From the NCBI RefSeq assembly GCF_000719775.1, contig NZ_JOHR01000007.1:1-64000 (forward strand): a stretch of 64,000 nt of DNA, read 5' to 3'. The notes under the pieces are model-generated. The model saw only the letters and a program-made list of their open reading frames with translations. It had not been told where the DNA came from and did not search any database. Made by a program: the position numbers and the translations under genes. Below, in pieces: positions 9,184-18,259 of the stretch. Source of the stretch: Streptomyces sp. NRRL F-5135. Its GTDB lineage: Bacteria > Actinomycetota > Actinomycetes > Streptomycetales > Streptomycetaceae. How positions within the stretch are numbered: position 1 is the stretch's first letter; every line of letters starts with the position of its first letter.

Positions 9184-11892
9184 TCAGTGCGCCGCCGACT
9201 CCCAGGTGTCCCCCACGCCGATGGAGACGTCGAGCGGCGCGCGCAGGTCGGCGGCCGCCGACATCTCGCGGCGCAGCAGCTCCTCGACGCGCTCCCGCTC
9301 GCCCGCCGCGATCTCCAGGACGATTTCGTCATGGACCTGGAGCAGCATCCGTGAGGTGAGCCCTGCCTCGGTCAGCGCGCGGTCGACCCTGAGCATCGCG
9401 ACCTTGACGATGTCCGCGGCGGTGCCCTGGATGGGCGCGTTGAGCGCCATCCGCTCGGCCATCTCGCGGCGCTGCCGGTTGTCGCTGTTCAGGTCGGGCA
9501 GATAGCGGCGGCGCCCCAGCATCGTCTCCGTGTAGCCCGTGGCCCTGGCCTCCGCCACCGCCCGGTGCAGGTAGTCCCGTACGCCGCCGAAGCGCTCGAA
9601 GAACGTGTCCATCAGCGCGCGTGCCTCGGCCGCCTCGATGTTCAGCTGCTGGGAGAGCCCGAACGCCGAGAGTCCGTAGGCCAGTCCGTATGACATCGCC
9701 TTGATCTTCCGGCGCATCTCGGGGTCGACGGCGTCCTTGCCCACGCCGAACACCTGGGAGGCGACGGTGGTGTGCAGGTCCTCACCGGAAGTGAAGGCGT
9801 CGATGAGCCCCTCGTCCTCGGAGAGGTGTGCCATCACCCGCAGCTCGATCTGGCTGTAGTCGGCCGTCATCAGCGACTCGTAGCCCTCGCCGACGACGAA
9901 GCCGCGGCGGATGGCCCGGCCCTCGTCCGTGCGCACCGGGATGTTCTGCAGGTTGGGATCGGTGGAGGAGAGCCGGCCGGTCGCCGCCACCGTCTGGTTG
10001 AAGGTCGTGTGGATGCGGCCGTCGGCGGCGACCGTCTTGATCAGCCCCTCGACCGTGACCCGCAGCTTCGCCTGTTCGCGGTGGCGCAGCATGATGACCG
10101 GCAGTTCGTGCTCGGTCTGCCCGGCGAGCCAGGCCAGCGCGTCCGCGTCCGTGGTGTAGCCGGTCTTCGTCTTCTTCGTCTTCGGCAGGCCCAGCTCGCC
10201 GAAGAGGACTTCCTGGAGCTGCTTGGGCGAGCCCAGGTTGAACTCGCGGCCGACGGCTCCGTGGGCCTCCTTGACGGCCTGTTGCACGGCGCCCGCGAAC
10301 TGCTGCTCCATCGCCTCCAGGTGCGGCCGGTCGGCGGCGATGCCGTGCCGCTCCAGGCGGGCCAGCAGCGCGGAGGTGGGCAGCTCCACGTCCTGGAGCA
10401 GTCCGGTGGCACCGACCTCCTCCAGCCGCTGCGCGAACGCGTCCCCCAGGTCCAGAACGGCGCGGGCCTGTGCCATCAGGGCGTCCGCCTCGGCCTGCTC
10501 GTCGGCGCCGAAGGCGAGCTGTCCGTCGGCGGCCGGCGGGGCGAGCTCACGGCCCAGGTATTCGATGGCGAGGGCGTCCAGGTCGAAGGAGCGGCGGCCC
10601 GGCTTGACCAGGTAGGCGGCCAGGCCCGTGTCCATCGTCACGCCGTCGAGCCGCCAGCCGTGTTCCGGGGCGACCCGCATCAGCCCCTTCGCGTTGTGCA
10701 CGACCTTGGGCCGGCCTGCGTCGGCCAGCCACGCGGCGAAGGCCCGCTCGTCCGCCTCGTCCAGCTGCGTCGTGTCGAACCAGGCCGCCGCCCCGTCGGC
10801 CGCGGCGAGCGCGACCTCGCTGACGCTGCCCGTGCCCAGCGCCCAGGCGTCGACCGTACCGACACCGAGCGGCCGCGTCCCGTGCTCGGCCAGCCAGGGC
10901 GCCAGCTCACCGGAGCCCAGCACCGCGCCGTCCAGCTCGACGCCCGCGGCCGGCGCCGGGGCCTCGTCCTCGGCGGCGCCCGGGTCCACGGCGAACAGCC
11001 GCTCGCGCAGGCTCGGATTGCGGATCTCCAGGACGTCCAGGACGCCCTTCACGGCCGCCCGGTCGTAGGGGAGACGCGCCAGCTCCCGCGCGCTCTTGGG
11101 CAGCTCGACGTCCCGCGCGAGCTCGGTCAGCCGGCGGTTGAGCCGGACCGACTCCAGGTGGTCCCGGAAGTTCTGCCCCGCCTTGCCCTTGACCTCCTCG
11201 GCGCGCGCCACCAGCTCGTCGAACGAGCCGAACTGGTTGATCCACTTCGCGGCGGTCTTCTCACCGACGCCGGGGATACCGGGCAGATTGTCGGACGGGT
11301 CGCCCCGCAGCGCCGCGAAGTCGGGGTACTGGGTCGGTGACAGCCCGTACTTCTCCCGCACCTTCTCCGGGGTGAAGCGCGTCAGCTCGGAGACGCCCTT
11401 CGTCGGGTACAGCACCGTCGTGTGCTCGCTGATGAGCTGGAAGGAGTCCCGGTCGCCGGTGACGATCAGCACCTCGAAGCCCTCGGCCTCGGCCTGGGTG
11501 GCGAGCGTCGCGATCACGTCGTCCGCCTCGAACCCCTCGACCGCGAACCGGTCCGCGCGCATCGCGTCCAGCAGCTCGCCGATCAGCTCGACCTGGCCCT
11601 TGAACTCGTCCGGGGTCTTCGAGCGGTTCGCCTTGTACTCGGGGAACTCCGCGGAGCGCCAGGTCACGCGGGAGACGTCGAAGGCCACCGCGAAATGCGT
11701 GGGCGACTCGTCACGCAGGGTGTTCGCCAGCATCGACGCGAAGCCGTAGATGGCGTTGGTCGGCTGACCGGTCGCCGTCGTGAAGTTCTCCGCGGGCAGC
11801 GCGAAGAACGCCCGGTACGCCAAGGAGTGCCCGTCCATGAGGAGCAGGCGCGGACGGTTTTCTGCGGTCTTCTTCGATGCTGTCTCGGCCAC
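9184..11892 (-). CDS. polA: DNA polymerase I
   Basis: DNA polymerase I, 902 residues, for Okazaki-fragment processing and repair. The N-terminal 5'-3' exonuclease domain starts LLLMDGHSLAYRAFFALP and contains EGFEADDVIATLA and DNLPGIPGVGEKTAAKW. The middle 3'-5' exonuclease-like domain lacks the catalytic Asp-x-Glu motif, as in other actinobacteria. The polymerase domain has motif A (DYSQIELRVMAHLS), the O-helix block (RRKIKAMSYGLAYGLS) and motif C (QVHDEIVLE). I chose the GTG at 11892 (VAETASKK) because it is the conserved Streptomyces start and has AGGAT upstream. The minus-strand frame stays open to 15213, but that extension is antisense to two real genes and is an artefact of GC bias. Confidence 0.96.
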   Translation of the reverse strand: MAETASKKTAENRPRLLLMDGHSLAYRAFFALPAENFTTATGQPTNAIYGFASMLANTLRDESPTHFAVAFDVSRVTWRSAEFPEYKANRSKTPDEFKGQVELIGELLDAMRADRFAVEGFEADDVIATLATQAEAEGFEVLIVTGDRDSFQLISEHTTVLYPTKGVSELTRFTPEKVREKYGLSPTQYPDFAALRGDPSDNLPGIPGVGEKTAAKWINQFGSFDELVARAEEVKGKAGQNFRDHLESVRLNRRLTELARDVELPKSARELARLPYDRAAVKGVLDVLEIRNPSLRERLFAVDPGAAEDEAPAPAAGVELDGAVLGSGELAPWLAEHGTRPLGVGTVDAWALGTGSVSEVALAAADGAAAWFDTTQLDEADERAFAAWLADAGRPKVVHNAKGLMRVAPEHGWRLDGVTMDTGLAAYLVKPGRRSFDLDALAIEYLGRELAPPAADGQLAFGADEQAEADALMAQARAVLDLGDAFAQRLEEVGATGLLQDVELPTSALLARLERHGIAADRPHLEAMEQQFAGAVQQAVKEAHGAVGREFNLGSPKQLQEVLFGELGLPKTKKTKTGYTTDADALAWLAGQTEHELPVIMLRHREQAKLRVTVEGLIKTVAADGRIHTTFNQTVAATGRLSSTDPNLQNIPVRTDEGRAIRRGFVVGEGYESLMTADYSQIELRVMAHLSEDEGLIDAFTSGEDLHTTVASQVFGVGKDAVDPEMRRKIKAMSYGLAYGLSAFGLSQQLNIEAAEARALMDTFFERFGGVRDYLHRAVAEARATGYTETMLGRRRYLPDLNSDNRQRREMAERMALNAPIQGTAADIVKVAMLRVDRALTEAGLTSRMLLQVHDEIVLEIAAGERERVEELLRREMSAAADLRAPLDVSIGVGDTWESAAH

Positions 11893-11955
11893 GCACCCGA
11901 TCCTGCCACGCGCCACTGACAATCCCGACCACGGCGGCCCGCCCCGGTACGCACC

Positions 11956-12039
11956 GGATCCTCCCGGTGCGGCGGACGGAATCCTCCCCGCGGCGGACGG
12001 CGTCCTCCCGGGTGCGGGAACGTCTTCCGGGTACGGCCC
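11956..12039. repeat. Degenerate 20-24-bp tandem repeat upstream of polA
   Basis: Four successive variants of a unit built on TCCTCCCGGTGCGGCGGACGG begin at about 11956, 11980, 12001 and 12021 in the divergent promoter region of polA and the oxidoreductase gene. The last copy is strongly degenerate. Confidence 0.5.
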
Positions 12040-12135
12040 GCCCGTTTGTCGGTGACGCGTGACAGGATCGGATACGTCGGTTACGCACGCGACGCGACGC
12101 ACGGCGCGCGCACGCACAGCCCGAGGGAGAGCGTG

Positions 12136-14424
12136 ATGGCCAGCAAGCCGCCCACCAGTGACCCGGTGCAGGACGCTCCGCGGGTCTCGCCCCCGAAGCA
12201 CGCGGCGGCCGGGATCCCCGCCGTCGCCCACTCGTTGCGCATCGCCCAGCAGCAGATGGGCGCGCGGCGCACGGCCCGCACCCTGCTCAAGGTCAACCAG
12301 AAGAACGGCTTCGACTGCCCCGGCTGCGCCTGGCCCGAGGGCGACCACCGGCACACGGCCGAGTTCTGCGAGAACGGCGCGAAGGCCGTCGCGGAAGAGG
12401 CCACCGTGCGCCGCGTCACCCCCGAGTTCTTCGCCGCCCACTCCCTGCCCGACCTGGCCACCCGCAGCGGCTACTGGCTGGGACAGCAGGGCCGGATCAC
12501 CCAGCCGATGCTCCTGGAGCGCGACGCCGGGGGCGAGGCGGGCGACCACTACCGGCCGGTCAGCTGGGAGCGGGCCTTCGCGATCATCGCCGAGGAGCTG
12601 ACCGCGCTCGACTCCCCCGACGAGGCTCTCTTCTACACCTCGGGCCGCACGAGCAACGAGGCGGCGTTCCTGCTCCAGCTCTTCGCCCGCGAATTCGGCA
12701 CGAACAACCTGCCGGACTGCTCCAACATGTGCCACGAGTCCTCCGGCTCCGCGCTCTCGGAGACCATCGGCATCGGCAAGGGCAGCGTCTCGCTGGAGGA
12801 CCTGCACCAGGCCGACCTGATCATCGTGGCCGGGCAGAACCCCGGCACGAACCACCCCCGGATGCTGTCCGCGCTGGAGAAGGCCAAGGCGTCGGGGGCG
12901 AAGATCATTTCGGTGAACCCGCTGCCCGAGGCCGGCCTGGAACGGTTCAAGAACCCGCAGACCCCGCAGGGCCTGCTCAAGGGAACCTCCCTCACCGACC
13001 TCTTCCTCCAGATCCGTATCGGCGGCGACCAGGCTCTCTTCCGCCTGCTGAACAAGCTGATCCTGAACACACCGGGCGCGGTCGACGAGACGTTCGTCCG
13101 TGACCACACCCACGGCTACGAGGAGTTCGCCGCCGCCGCCGAGGCCGCCGACTGGGACGAGACCCTGGCCGCCACCGGCCTGGAGCGCGCCGAGATCGAA
13201 CGGACCCTCGCCATGGTCCTGGCCTCCCGGCGCACCATCGTCTGCTGGGCCATGGGCCTGACCCAGCACAAGCACTCCGTGCCCACCATCCGCGAAGTCG
13301 TCAACTTCCTCCTCCTGCGCGGCAACATCGGTCGCCCCGGCGCCGGCGTCTGCCCCGTACGCGGCCACTCCAACGTCCAGGGCGACCGCACCATGGGCAT
13401 CTTCGAACGGCCCGCCCCCGCCTTCCTCGACGCACTCGACCGCGAATTCGGCATCACCTCGCCGCGTCACCACGGTTACGACGTCGTCCGGTCCATCGAG
13501 GCGCTGCGGGACGGCAAGGCCAAGGTCTTCTTCGCGATGGGCGGCAACTTCGTCGCCGCGACCCCCGACACGGACGTCACCGAGGCCGCGATGCGCCGCG
13601 CCCGCCTCACCGTCCACGTCTCGACCAAACTCAACCGCTCGCACGCCGTCACGGGCGCCCGGGCGCTGATCCTGCCCACCCTCGGCCGCACCGACAAGGA
13701 CGTCCAGGCCGGCGTCCGGCAGATCGTCACCGTCGAGGACTCCATGGGCATGGTGCACGCCTCCCGGGGCAACCTCCCGCCCGCGAGCCCCCACCTGCTG
13801 TCGGAACCGGCCATCGTCGCCCGCATGGCCCGCGCCACTCTCGGCCCCGGCTCGGCCACCCCCTGGGAGGACTTCGAGAAGGACTACGCGCGCATCCGTG
13901 ACCGGATCGCCCGCGTCGTCCCAGGATTCGAGGACTTCAACGCGCGCGTCGCCCGCCCCGGCGGCTTCCAGCTGCCGCACGCCCCCCGCGACGAACGCCG
14001 CTTCCCCACGGCCACCGGCAAGGCCAACTTCACCGCCGCGCCCGTCGAGTACCCCGCGCTGCCCGCGGGCCGGCTGCTGCTCCAGACCCTGCGCTCCCAC
14101 GACCAGTACAACACCACGATCTACGGTCTGGACGACCGCTACCGCGGTATCGAGGACGGGCGCCGCGTGGTCCTCGTGAACGCCGAGGACGCGGCCGAAC
14201 TGGGCCTGGCCGACGGCTCGTACACCGATCTGGTCAGCGAGTGGAAGGACGGCGTGGAGCGGCGCGCCCCCGGCTTCCGGGTCGTGCACTACCCCACGGC
14301 GCGCGGCTGCGCCGCCGCCTACTACCCGGAGACCAATGTGCTGGTCCCGCTCGGTTCCACCGCCGACACGAGCAACACCCCGGCGAGCAAGTCCGTCGTC
14401 GTGCGCTTCGAGGCGGTGGGCTGA
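12136..14424 (+). CDS. FdhF/YdeP-family molybdopterin oxidoreductase
   Basis: A 762-residue cytoplasmic oxidoreductase of the molybdopterin (bis-MGD) superfamily, FdhF/YdeP branch. N-terminal cysteines in CPGCAWPEGDHRHTAEFC are typical of the branch and may hold a cluster. ALFYTSGRTSNEAAFL, NMCHESSGSALSETIGIGKG and IIVAGQNPGTNHPRML form the cofactor-binding core. The C-terminal domain (RLLLQTLRSHDQYNTTIYG, ADGSYTDLVSEW) is the usual molydopterin-dinucleotide-binding beta barrel. E. coli YdeP is linked to acid resistance; the substrate here is unknown. I chose the ATG at 12136 (MASKPPTSD), preceded by GAGGGAGA. No fdhD gene or electron-transfer subunit is adjacent. A hairpin terminator follows. 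Confidence 0.9.
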   Translation: MASKPPTSDPVQDAPRVSPPKHAAAGIPAVAHSLRIAQQQMGARRTARTLLKVNQKNGFDCPGCAWPEGDHRHTAEFCENGAKAVAEEATVRRVTPEFFAAHSLPDLATRSGYWLGQQGRITQPMLLERDAGGEAGDHYRPVSWERAFAIIAEELTALDSPDEALFYTSGRTSNEAAFLLQLFAREFGTNNLPDCSNMCHESSGSALSETIGIGKGSVSLEDLHQADLIIVAGQNPGTNHPRMLSALEKAKASGAKIISVNPLPEAGLERFKNPQTPQGLLKGTSLTDLFLQIRIGGDQALFRLLNKLILNTPGAVDETFVRDHTHGYEEFAAAAEAADWDETLAATGLERAEIERTLAMVLASRRTIVCWAMGLTQHKHSVPTIREVVNFLLLRGNIGRPGAGVCPVRGHSNVQGDRTMGIFERPAPAFLDALDREFGITSPRHHGYDVVRSIEALRDGKAKVFFAMGGNFVAATPDTDVTEAAMRRARLTVHVSTKLNRSHAVTGARALILPTLGRTDKDVQAGVRQIVTVEDSMGMVHASRGNLPPASPHLLSEPAIVARMARATLGPGSATPWEDFEKDYARIRDRIARVVPGFEDFNARVARPGGFQLPHAPRDERRFPTATGKANFTAAPVEYPALPAGRLLLQTLRSHDQYNTTIYGLDDRYRGIEDGRRVVLVNAEDAAELGLADGSYTDLVSEWKDGVERRAPGFRVVHYPTARGCAAAYYPETNVLVPLGSTADTSNTPASKSVVVRFEAVG

Positions 14425-14464
14425 CGGGGCCGGCCGGCCCGCCGGTCGCGGGGAGCGCGGCCGC

Positions 14465-14492
14465 CTCCGCCCGGGGACGCCCCCGGGCGGAG
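14465..14492 (+). terminator. Terminator after the YdeP-type oxidoreductase gene
   Basis: A perfect 12-bp inverted repeat (CTCCGCCCGGGG / CCCCGGGCGGAG) with a 4-nt loop, 41 nt past the stop codon. Confidence 0.75.
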
Positions 14493-14644
14493 CCACGCCC
14501 GGCCGGCCGACCGCGTGCCGCGCCGGTGCGCGGGTAGGCCTCGCGCGTCCGCCCGGACCGCCGGGGACGCGACGGAACGCCGTGACACGAAACGCGTGCC
14601 ACGGAACGAACGGCATGACGAGCTGACGATCGGAGCCCGGGCCC

Positions 14645-15223
14645 ATGGGCGAGCACACCACCACCACGCTGCCGCAGGACATCGTCGACGAGTTCTCCGC
14701 GCTGGGCGTCGACCTGCCCGCGCTCTTCTCCGCCGGGCACCTCGGCACGCGGATGGGCGTGGAGATCGTCGAGGCGTCCGCCGAGCGCGTCGTCGGCACC
14801 ATGCCCGTGGAGGGCAACACCCAGCCGTACGGCCTGCTGCACGGCGGTGCCTCCGCGGTCCTCGCGGAGACCCTCGGTTCCGTGGGCGCCATGCTGCACG
14901 GCCGCAGCACCAAGATCGCCGTGGGCGTGGACCTCAACTGCACGCACCACCGCGGCGTGCGCGGCGGCACCGTCACGGGCGTGGCGACCCCGCTCCACCT
15001 GGGCCGCACCACGGCGACGTACGAGATCGTCATCTCCGACGAGCGGGACAGGCGGATCTGCACCGCCCGCCTCACCTGCCTGCTGCGCGACGCCGCCCCG
15101 GACGCCGGCGGCGACGCGGGCGCCGCCCCGCCCCCGGGCCGTGGCACCGCCCCGTCCCCGGACGACGGGACCGGCCGGGACCTGGACGGCGACGTGGCCG
15201 CGGGCGGCGGCACGCGCCTCTGA
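14645..15223 (+). CDS. PaaI-family hotdog thioesterase
   Basis: A 192-residue protein with a hotdog-fold acyl-CoA thioesterase domain over residues 1-140. LLHGGASAVLAETLGS is the characteristic HGG helix motif of the PaaI/YbgC-like family, and VGVDLNCTHHRGVRGG and GRTTATYEIVISDE are the following strands. Such enzymes hydrolyse aromatic or short acyl-CoA esters; the substrate here is not predictable. The last 45 residues are Gly/Ala/Pro/Asp-rich and probably disordered. GGAG precedes the ATG. The gene stands alone, isolated by a terminator upstream and a long intergenic region downstream. Confidence 0.87.
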   Translation: MGEHTTTTLPQDIVDEFSALGVDLPALFSAGHLGTRMGVEIVEASAERVVGTMPVEGNTQPYGLLHGGASAVLAETLGSVGAMLHGRSTKIAVGVDLNCTHHRGVRGGTVTGVATPLHLGRTTATYEIVISDERDRRICTARLTCLLRDAAPDAGGDAGAAPPPGRGTAPSPDDGTGRDLDGDVAAGGGTRL

Positions 15224-15983
15224 CGCGCTCCTCCCTCTCGTACGCGACACCCCCGCCGGGGGCATCCCGCGCCCGGTCACCGGCCCCGTAGCAGGCATCC
15301 CGCGCCCGATCTGAGGGCTTCGGGCACGGCCGCCGGGCCGTCCGGTACGGCAAACGGGCGCGCGTACGCCGCGAATGGGGCAGGTCCCCAGCGGCTTACG
15401 GGCAGTCCCGCCGGGGCTCCATCCCCGTGCCACCGCCGGCCCCGCCCCGCACCACACGCCAACCCATTACTTTACGTAATGCTTACCCCAGGGGTCCCCG
15501 CGCACCGTACGGTCCGGGCCTCCCCGCGCCACCACTCGTAAAACGCCCATCACGGCGCATGTGCGCGATTGCGGAAAAGTGCTGCGGAATGCCGGATTCC
15601 CTTTCCCGTTCGTAACACTGCGTAATATAGATGCAATACGAAAAAGGAGGGGCGACTTCCCCCGTCACACTCCACCAGCCCATCCTTTTCGGACACGGAT
15701 TCCGGCCAGGAAGGGCGTTCACCGCGCACGCCGCCTTCACCGCCCGTCCTGCTGGTTCTCACCATCCGGAATGCACGAACAACCCAAACCCCCCTTTCCG
15801 TCTCGTGCAAACCCGAGTGTCATAACAAGAGCGTCACAGCATGCCCTGGACCACTCCTCCATTCCCGCGACCGCGCTTAGAGTCACCGCCAGTCACCGCG
15901 CCACCGGATTTCTCTCGGTCCGGCTTCCGGCGCGCGACCGGCGCCCCCGGGGAGGGAGCGCCCGTGCCCGGAAAGGACAGATC
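15224..15983. promoter_or_regulatory. Long intergenic region upstream of the liv operon
   Basis: 760 nt with no convincing gene. Visible structure: two copies of GGCATCCCGCGCCCG at 15261-15275 and 15294-15308; an interrupted palindrome CATTAC-TTTAC-GTAATG at 15465-15481; a GGAAT-GCCGG-ATTCC inverted repeat at 15586-15600; and an unusually AT-rich stretch at 15608-15650 with TAATAT and AAAAAGGAGG. This AT-rich patch is the likeliest promoter or leader zone. A 64-codon frame at 15631 follows it on the plus strand, but its composition does not look coding. Confidence 0.4.
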
Positions 15984-17219
15984 GTGCGGCACCGTTCCTT
16001 GTTCATGATCACCACCGCGGTCACCGCAGGGGCCCTCACCCTGTCGGCCTGCGGCTCCCGCGACGACAGCGGCTCGGACAGCGGTGGCGGCGGCACGACC
16101 GTTGTCATCGGCCTCGACGCGCCCCTCACCGGAGACCTCTCCGCGATGGGTCAGGGCATCAAGAACTCCGCTGACCTGGCAGTCAAGATCGCCAACAAGA
16201 ACAAAGAAGTCGAGGGCGTCACCTTCAAGCTCGAGGCGCTCGACGACGTGGCCCAGGCCGCCACCGGCCAGCAGAACGCCACGAAACTCGTCGGCAACAA
16301 CGAGGTCATGGGCGTCGTCGGCCCCCTGAACTCCGACGTCGGCCAGTCCATGCAGAAGGTCTTCGCCAACGCCAACCTGGTCCAGGTCTCCCCCGCCAAC
16401 ACCAACCCCGAGCTCACCCAGGGCAAGGACTGGCAGAGCGGCAAGAAGGTCCGCGGCTTCAAGACCTACTTCCGCACGTCGACCACCGACGCCATCCAGG
16501 GCCCGTTCGCGGCGCGGTACATGGTCAACGAGAAGAAGTTCAAGAAGGTCTACGTCATCGACGACAAGAAGACCTACGGCGCCGGCCTCGCCGCCACCTT
16601 CGCGGCCGAGTTCAAGAAGCTCGGCGGCGAAGTCGTCGGCACCGACCACATCAACCCCGACGACAAGGACTTCTCGGCCGTCGCCAGCAAGGTCGCGCAG
16701 GCCAAGCCCGACGTCGTCTACTACGGCGGCGAGTACCCCGCCGGCGCCCCCCTCGCCAGCCAGATCAAGAACGCCGGCGCCAAGGTCCCCACGGTCGGCG
16801 GTGACGCGCTCTTCAGCCCCGAGTACGTCAACCTCGCCAAGCAGAACGCCGAGGGCGACTTCGCCAGCTCCGTCGGCGCCCCGCTGGAAACCCTCGACAC
16901 CGCCAAGCAGTTCATAGCCGACTACAAGGCCGGCGGGTACAAGGGCGGCTACGAGGCGTACGGAGGCTACTCCTACGACTCCACCTGGGCCATCATCCAG
17001 GCCGTCAAGGCCGTCGTCGAGAAGAACGACGGCAAGCTCCCCGAGAGCAGCGAGGCCCGCAAGCAGATCACCGAGGCCATGCAGAACGTCAGCTTCGAAG
17101 GAGTCACCGGCAAGGTCGGCTTCGACGAGTTCGGCGACACCACCAACAGGCAGCTCTCCCTCTACGAGGTCAAGAGCGGCAAGCACGTCTCCGTCTCCAC
17201 CGGCGAGTTCGACGGCTGA
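15984..17219 (+). CDS. Branched-chain amino-acid ABC transporter, substrate-binding lipoprotein
   Basis: A 411-residue periplasmic-binding-protein homologue of the LivJ/LivK type, the receptor of the ABC importer encoded by the next four genes. The GTG start follows GGAAAGGAC. Residues 1-22 are a lipoprotein signal with lipobox LSAC (Cys23), so the protein should be anchored outside the membrane. The mature part begins GGTTVVIGLDAPLTGDLSAMGQG and continues with VVGPLNSDVGQSMQK, VYVIDDKKTYGAGLAATF and DVVYYGGEYPAGAPLA, all typical of Leu/Ile/Val-binding proteins. Its actual ligand may be another amino acid or amide. A strong hairpin separates it from the permease genes. Confidence 0.92.
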   Translation: MRHRSLFMITTAVTAGALTLSACGSRDDSGSDSGGGGTTVVIGLDAPLTGDLSAMGQGIKNSADLAVKIANKNKEVEGVTFKLEALDDVAQAATGQQNATKLVGNNEVMGVVGPLNSDVGQSMQKVFANANLVQVSPANTNPELTQGKDWQSGKKVRGFKTYFRTSTTDAIQGPFAARYMVNEKKFKKVYVIDDKKTYGAGLAATFAAEFKKLGGEVVGTDHINPDDKDFSAVASKVAQAKPDVVYYGGEYPAGAPLASQIKNAGAKVPTVGGDALFSPEYVNLAKQNAEGDFASSVGAPLETLDTAKQFIADYKAGGYKGGYEAYGGYSYDSTWAIIQAVKAVVEKNDGKLPESSEARKQITEAMQNVSFEGVTGKVGFDEFGDTTNRQLSLYEVKSGKHVSVSTGEFDG

Positions 17220-17258
17220 TCCCGGGCCCACAGCCAGGCCCACCCTGTAGCACCAACA

Positions 17259-17290
17259 CCGCGCGGGGGCGCCACAGCGCCCCCGCGCGG
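17259..17290 (+). terminator. Intra-operon hairpin after the binding-protein gene
   Basis: A perfect 14-bp stem (CCGCGCGGGGGCGC and its complement) around a CACA loop lies between the receptor gene and the first permease gene. There is no U-tract. It probably acts as a partial terminator or 3'-end mRNA stabiliser, giving more receptor than transporter. Confidence 0.75.
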
Positions 17291-17324
17291 CCGTATCTGA
17301 CCACACCCCTTCGGAGGCCCCGCG

Positions 17325-18254
17325 GTGAACGATCTGCCGCAGCAACTTGCCAACGGCCTGCTACTCGGCGCGCTGTACGGACTCATCGCGATCGGTTACA
17401 CGATGGTCTATGGCATCGTCCAGCTCATCAACTTCGCGCACGGCGAAATATTCATGATCGGCGGCTTCGGCGCGCTGACCGCCTACCTGTGGCTGCCGGC
17501 CGGCACCAGCCTGCTGTTCGCACTGCCCCTCATGATCCTCATGGCCATGGCGTGCTCCGTACTCGTCGCCATGGGCGCCGAACGGTTCGCCTACCGCCCC
17601 CTGCGCGGCGCACCCCGGCTCGCCCCGCTCATCACCGCGATCGGCCTCTCCATCGCACTGCAGCAAGCCATCTGGGCGTTCTACCCCGACGCCACCAAGT
17701 CCCGCCCCTTCCCCGAGTTCGAAGGCGGCCGGATCGACCTCGGCGCCTTCGCCATCGGACGCGGCGACCTCTTTCTCGTCATCGCCGCCCCCCTCTGCAT
17801 GATCGCCCTCGGCTTCTTCGTCTCCAAGACCCGCACCGGCCGCGCCATGCAGGCCACCTCGCAGGACCCCGACACCGCGAAGCTGATGGGCATCAACACC
17901 GACCGCATCATCGTCACCGCCTTCGCCATCGGCGCCGCGTTCGCCGCCATCGCCGCCATCGCCCACGGCGTCAAGTACGGCGAAGTGAACTTCAAGATGG
18001 GCTTCATCGCCGGCCTCAAGGCCTTCACCGCCGCCGTCCTCGGCGGCATCGGCAACATCTACGGCGCGATGATCGGCGGCCTCGTCCTGGGCCTCGCCGA
18101 AGCCCTCGCCACCGCCTACATCGAGAACATCCCCGGCATGTCCCAACTGGGCGGCGGCGCCTGGAAGGACGTCTGGGCCTTCGTCCTCCTCATCCTCGTA
18201 CTGCTGCTGAGGCCCCAGGGCCTCCTCGGACAACGCGTCGCGGATCGGGCGTGA
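17325..18254 (+). CDS. livH: Branched-chain amino-acid ABC transporter permease (LivH-type)
   Basis: An inner-membrane permease of 309 residues, LivH family. It starts with GTG, GGAGG 9 nt upstream. The N-terminus LANGLLLGALYGLIAIGYTMVYGIVQLINFAHGEIFMIGGF is diagnostic, and about eight hydrophobic segments follow. DPDTAKLMGINTDRIIVTAFAIGA is the cytoplasmic coupling (EAA-like) loop, and GFIAGLKAFTAAVLGGIGNIYGAMIGG is the conserved C-terminal signature. It pairs with the LivM-type permease gene, which starts within 6 nt of its stop. Confidence 0.94.
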   Translation: MNDLPQQLANGLLLGALYGLIAIGYTMVYGIVQLINFAHGEIFMIGGFGALTAYLWLPAGTSLLFALPLMILMAMACSVLVAMGAERFAYRPLRGAPRLAPLITAIGLSIALQQAIWAFYPDATKSRPFPEFEGGRIDLGAFAIGRGDLFLVIAAPLCMIALGFFVSKTRTGRAMQATSQDPDTAKLMGINTDRIIVTAFAIGAAFAAIAAIAHGVKYGEVNFKMGFIAGLKAFTAAVLGGIGNIYGAMIGGLVLGLAEALATAYIENIPGMSQLGGGAWKDVWAFVLLILVLLLRPQGLLGQRVADRA

Positions 18255-18259
18255 TACCC

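Noticed and set aside
11893..15213. Minus-strand frame open for about 1100 codons upstream of polA
   Set aside because: It is antisense to two well-supported genes and has the composition of a GC-biased shadow frame; polA has its own start and ribosome site.
15483..15825. Small frames in the liv upstream region
   Set aside because: They have atypical codon composition for this genome, no conserved-looking sequence, and overlap likely promoter DNA. One has AAAAAGGAGG nearby but in poor register.
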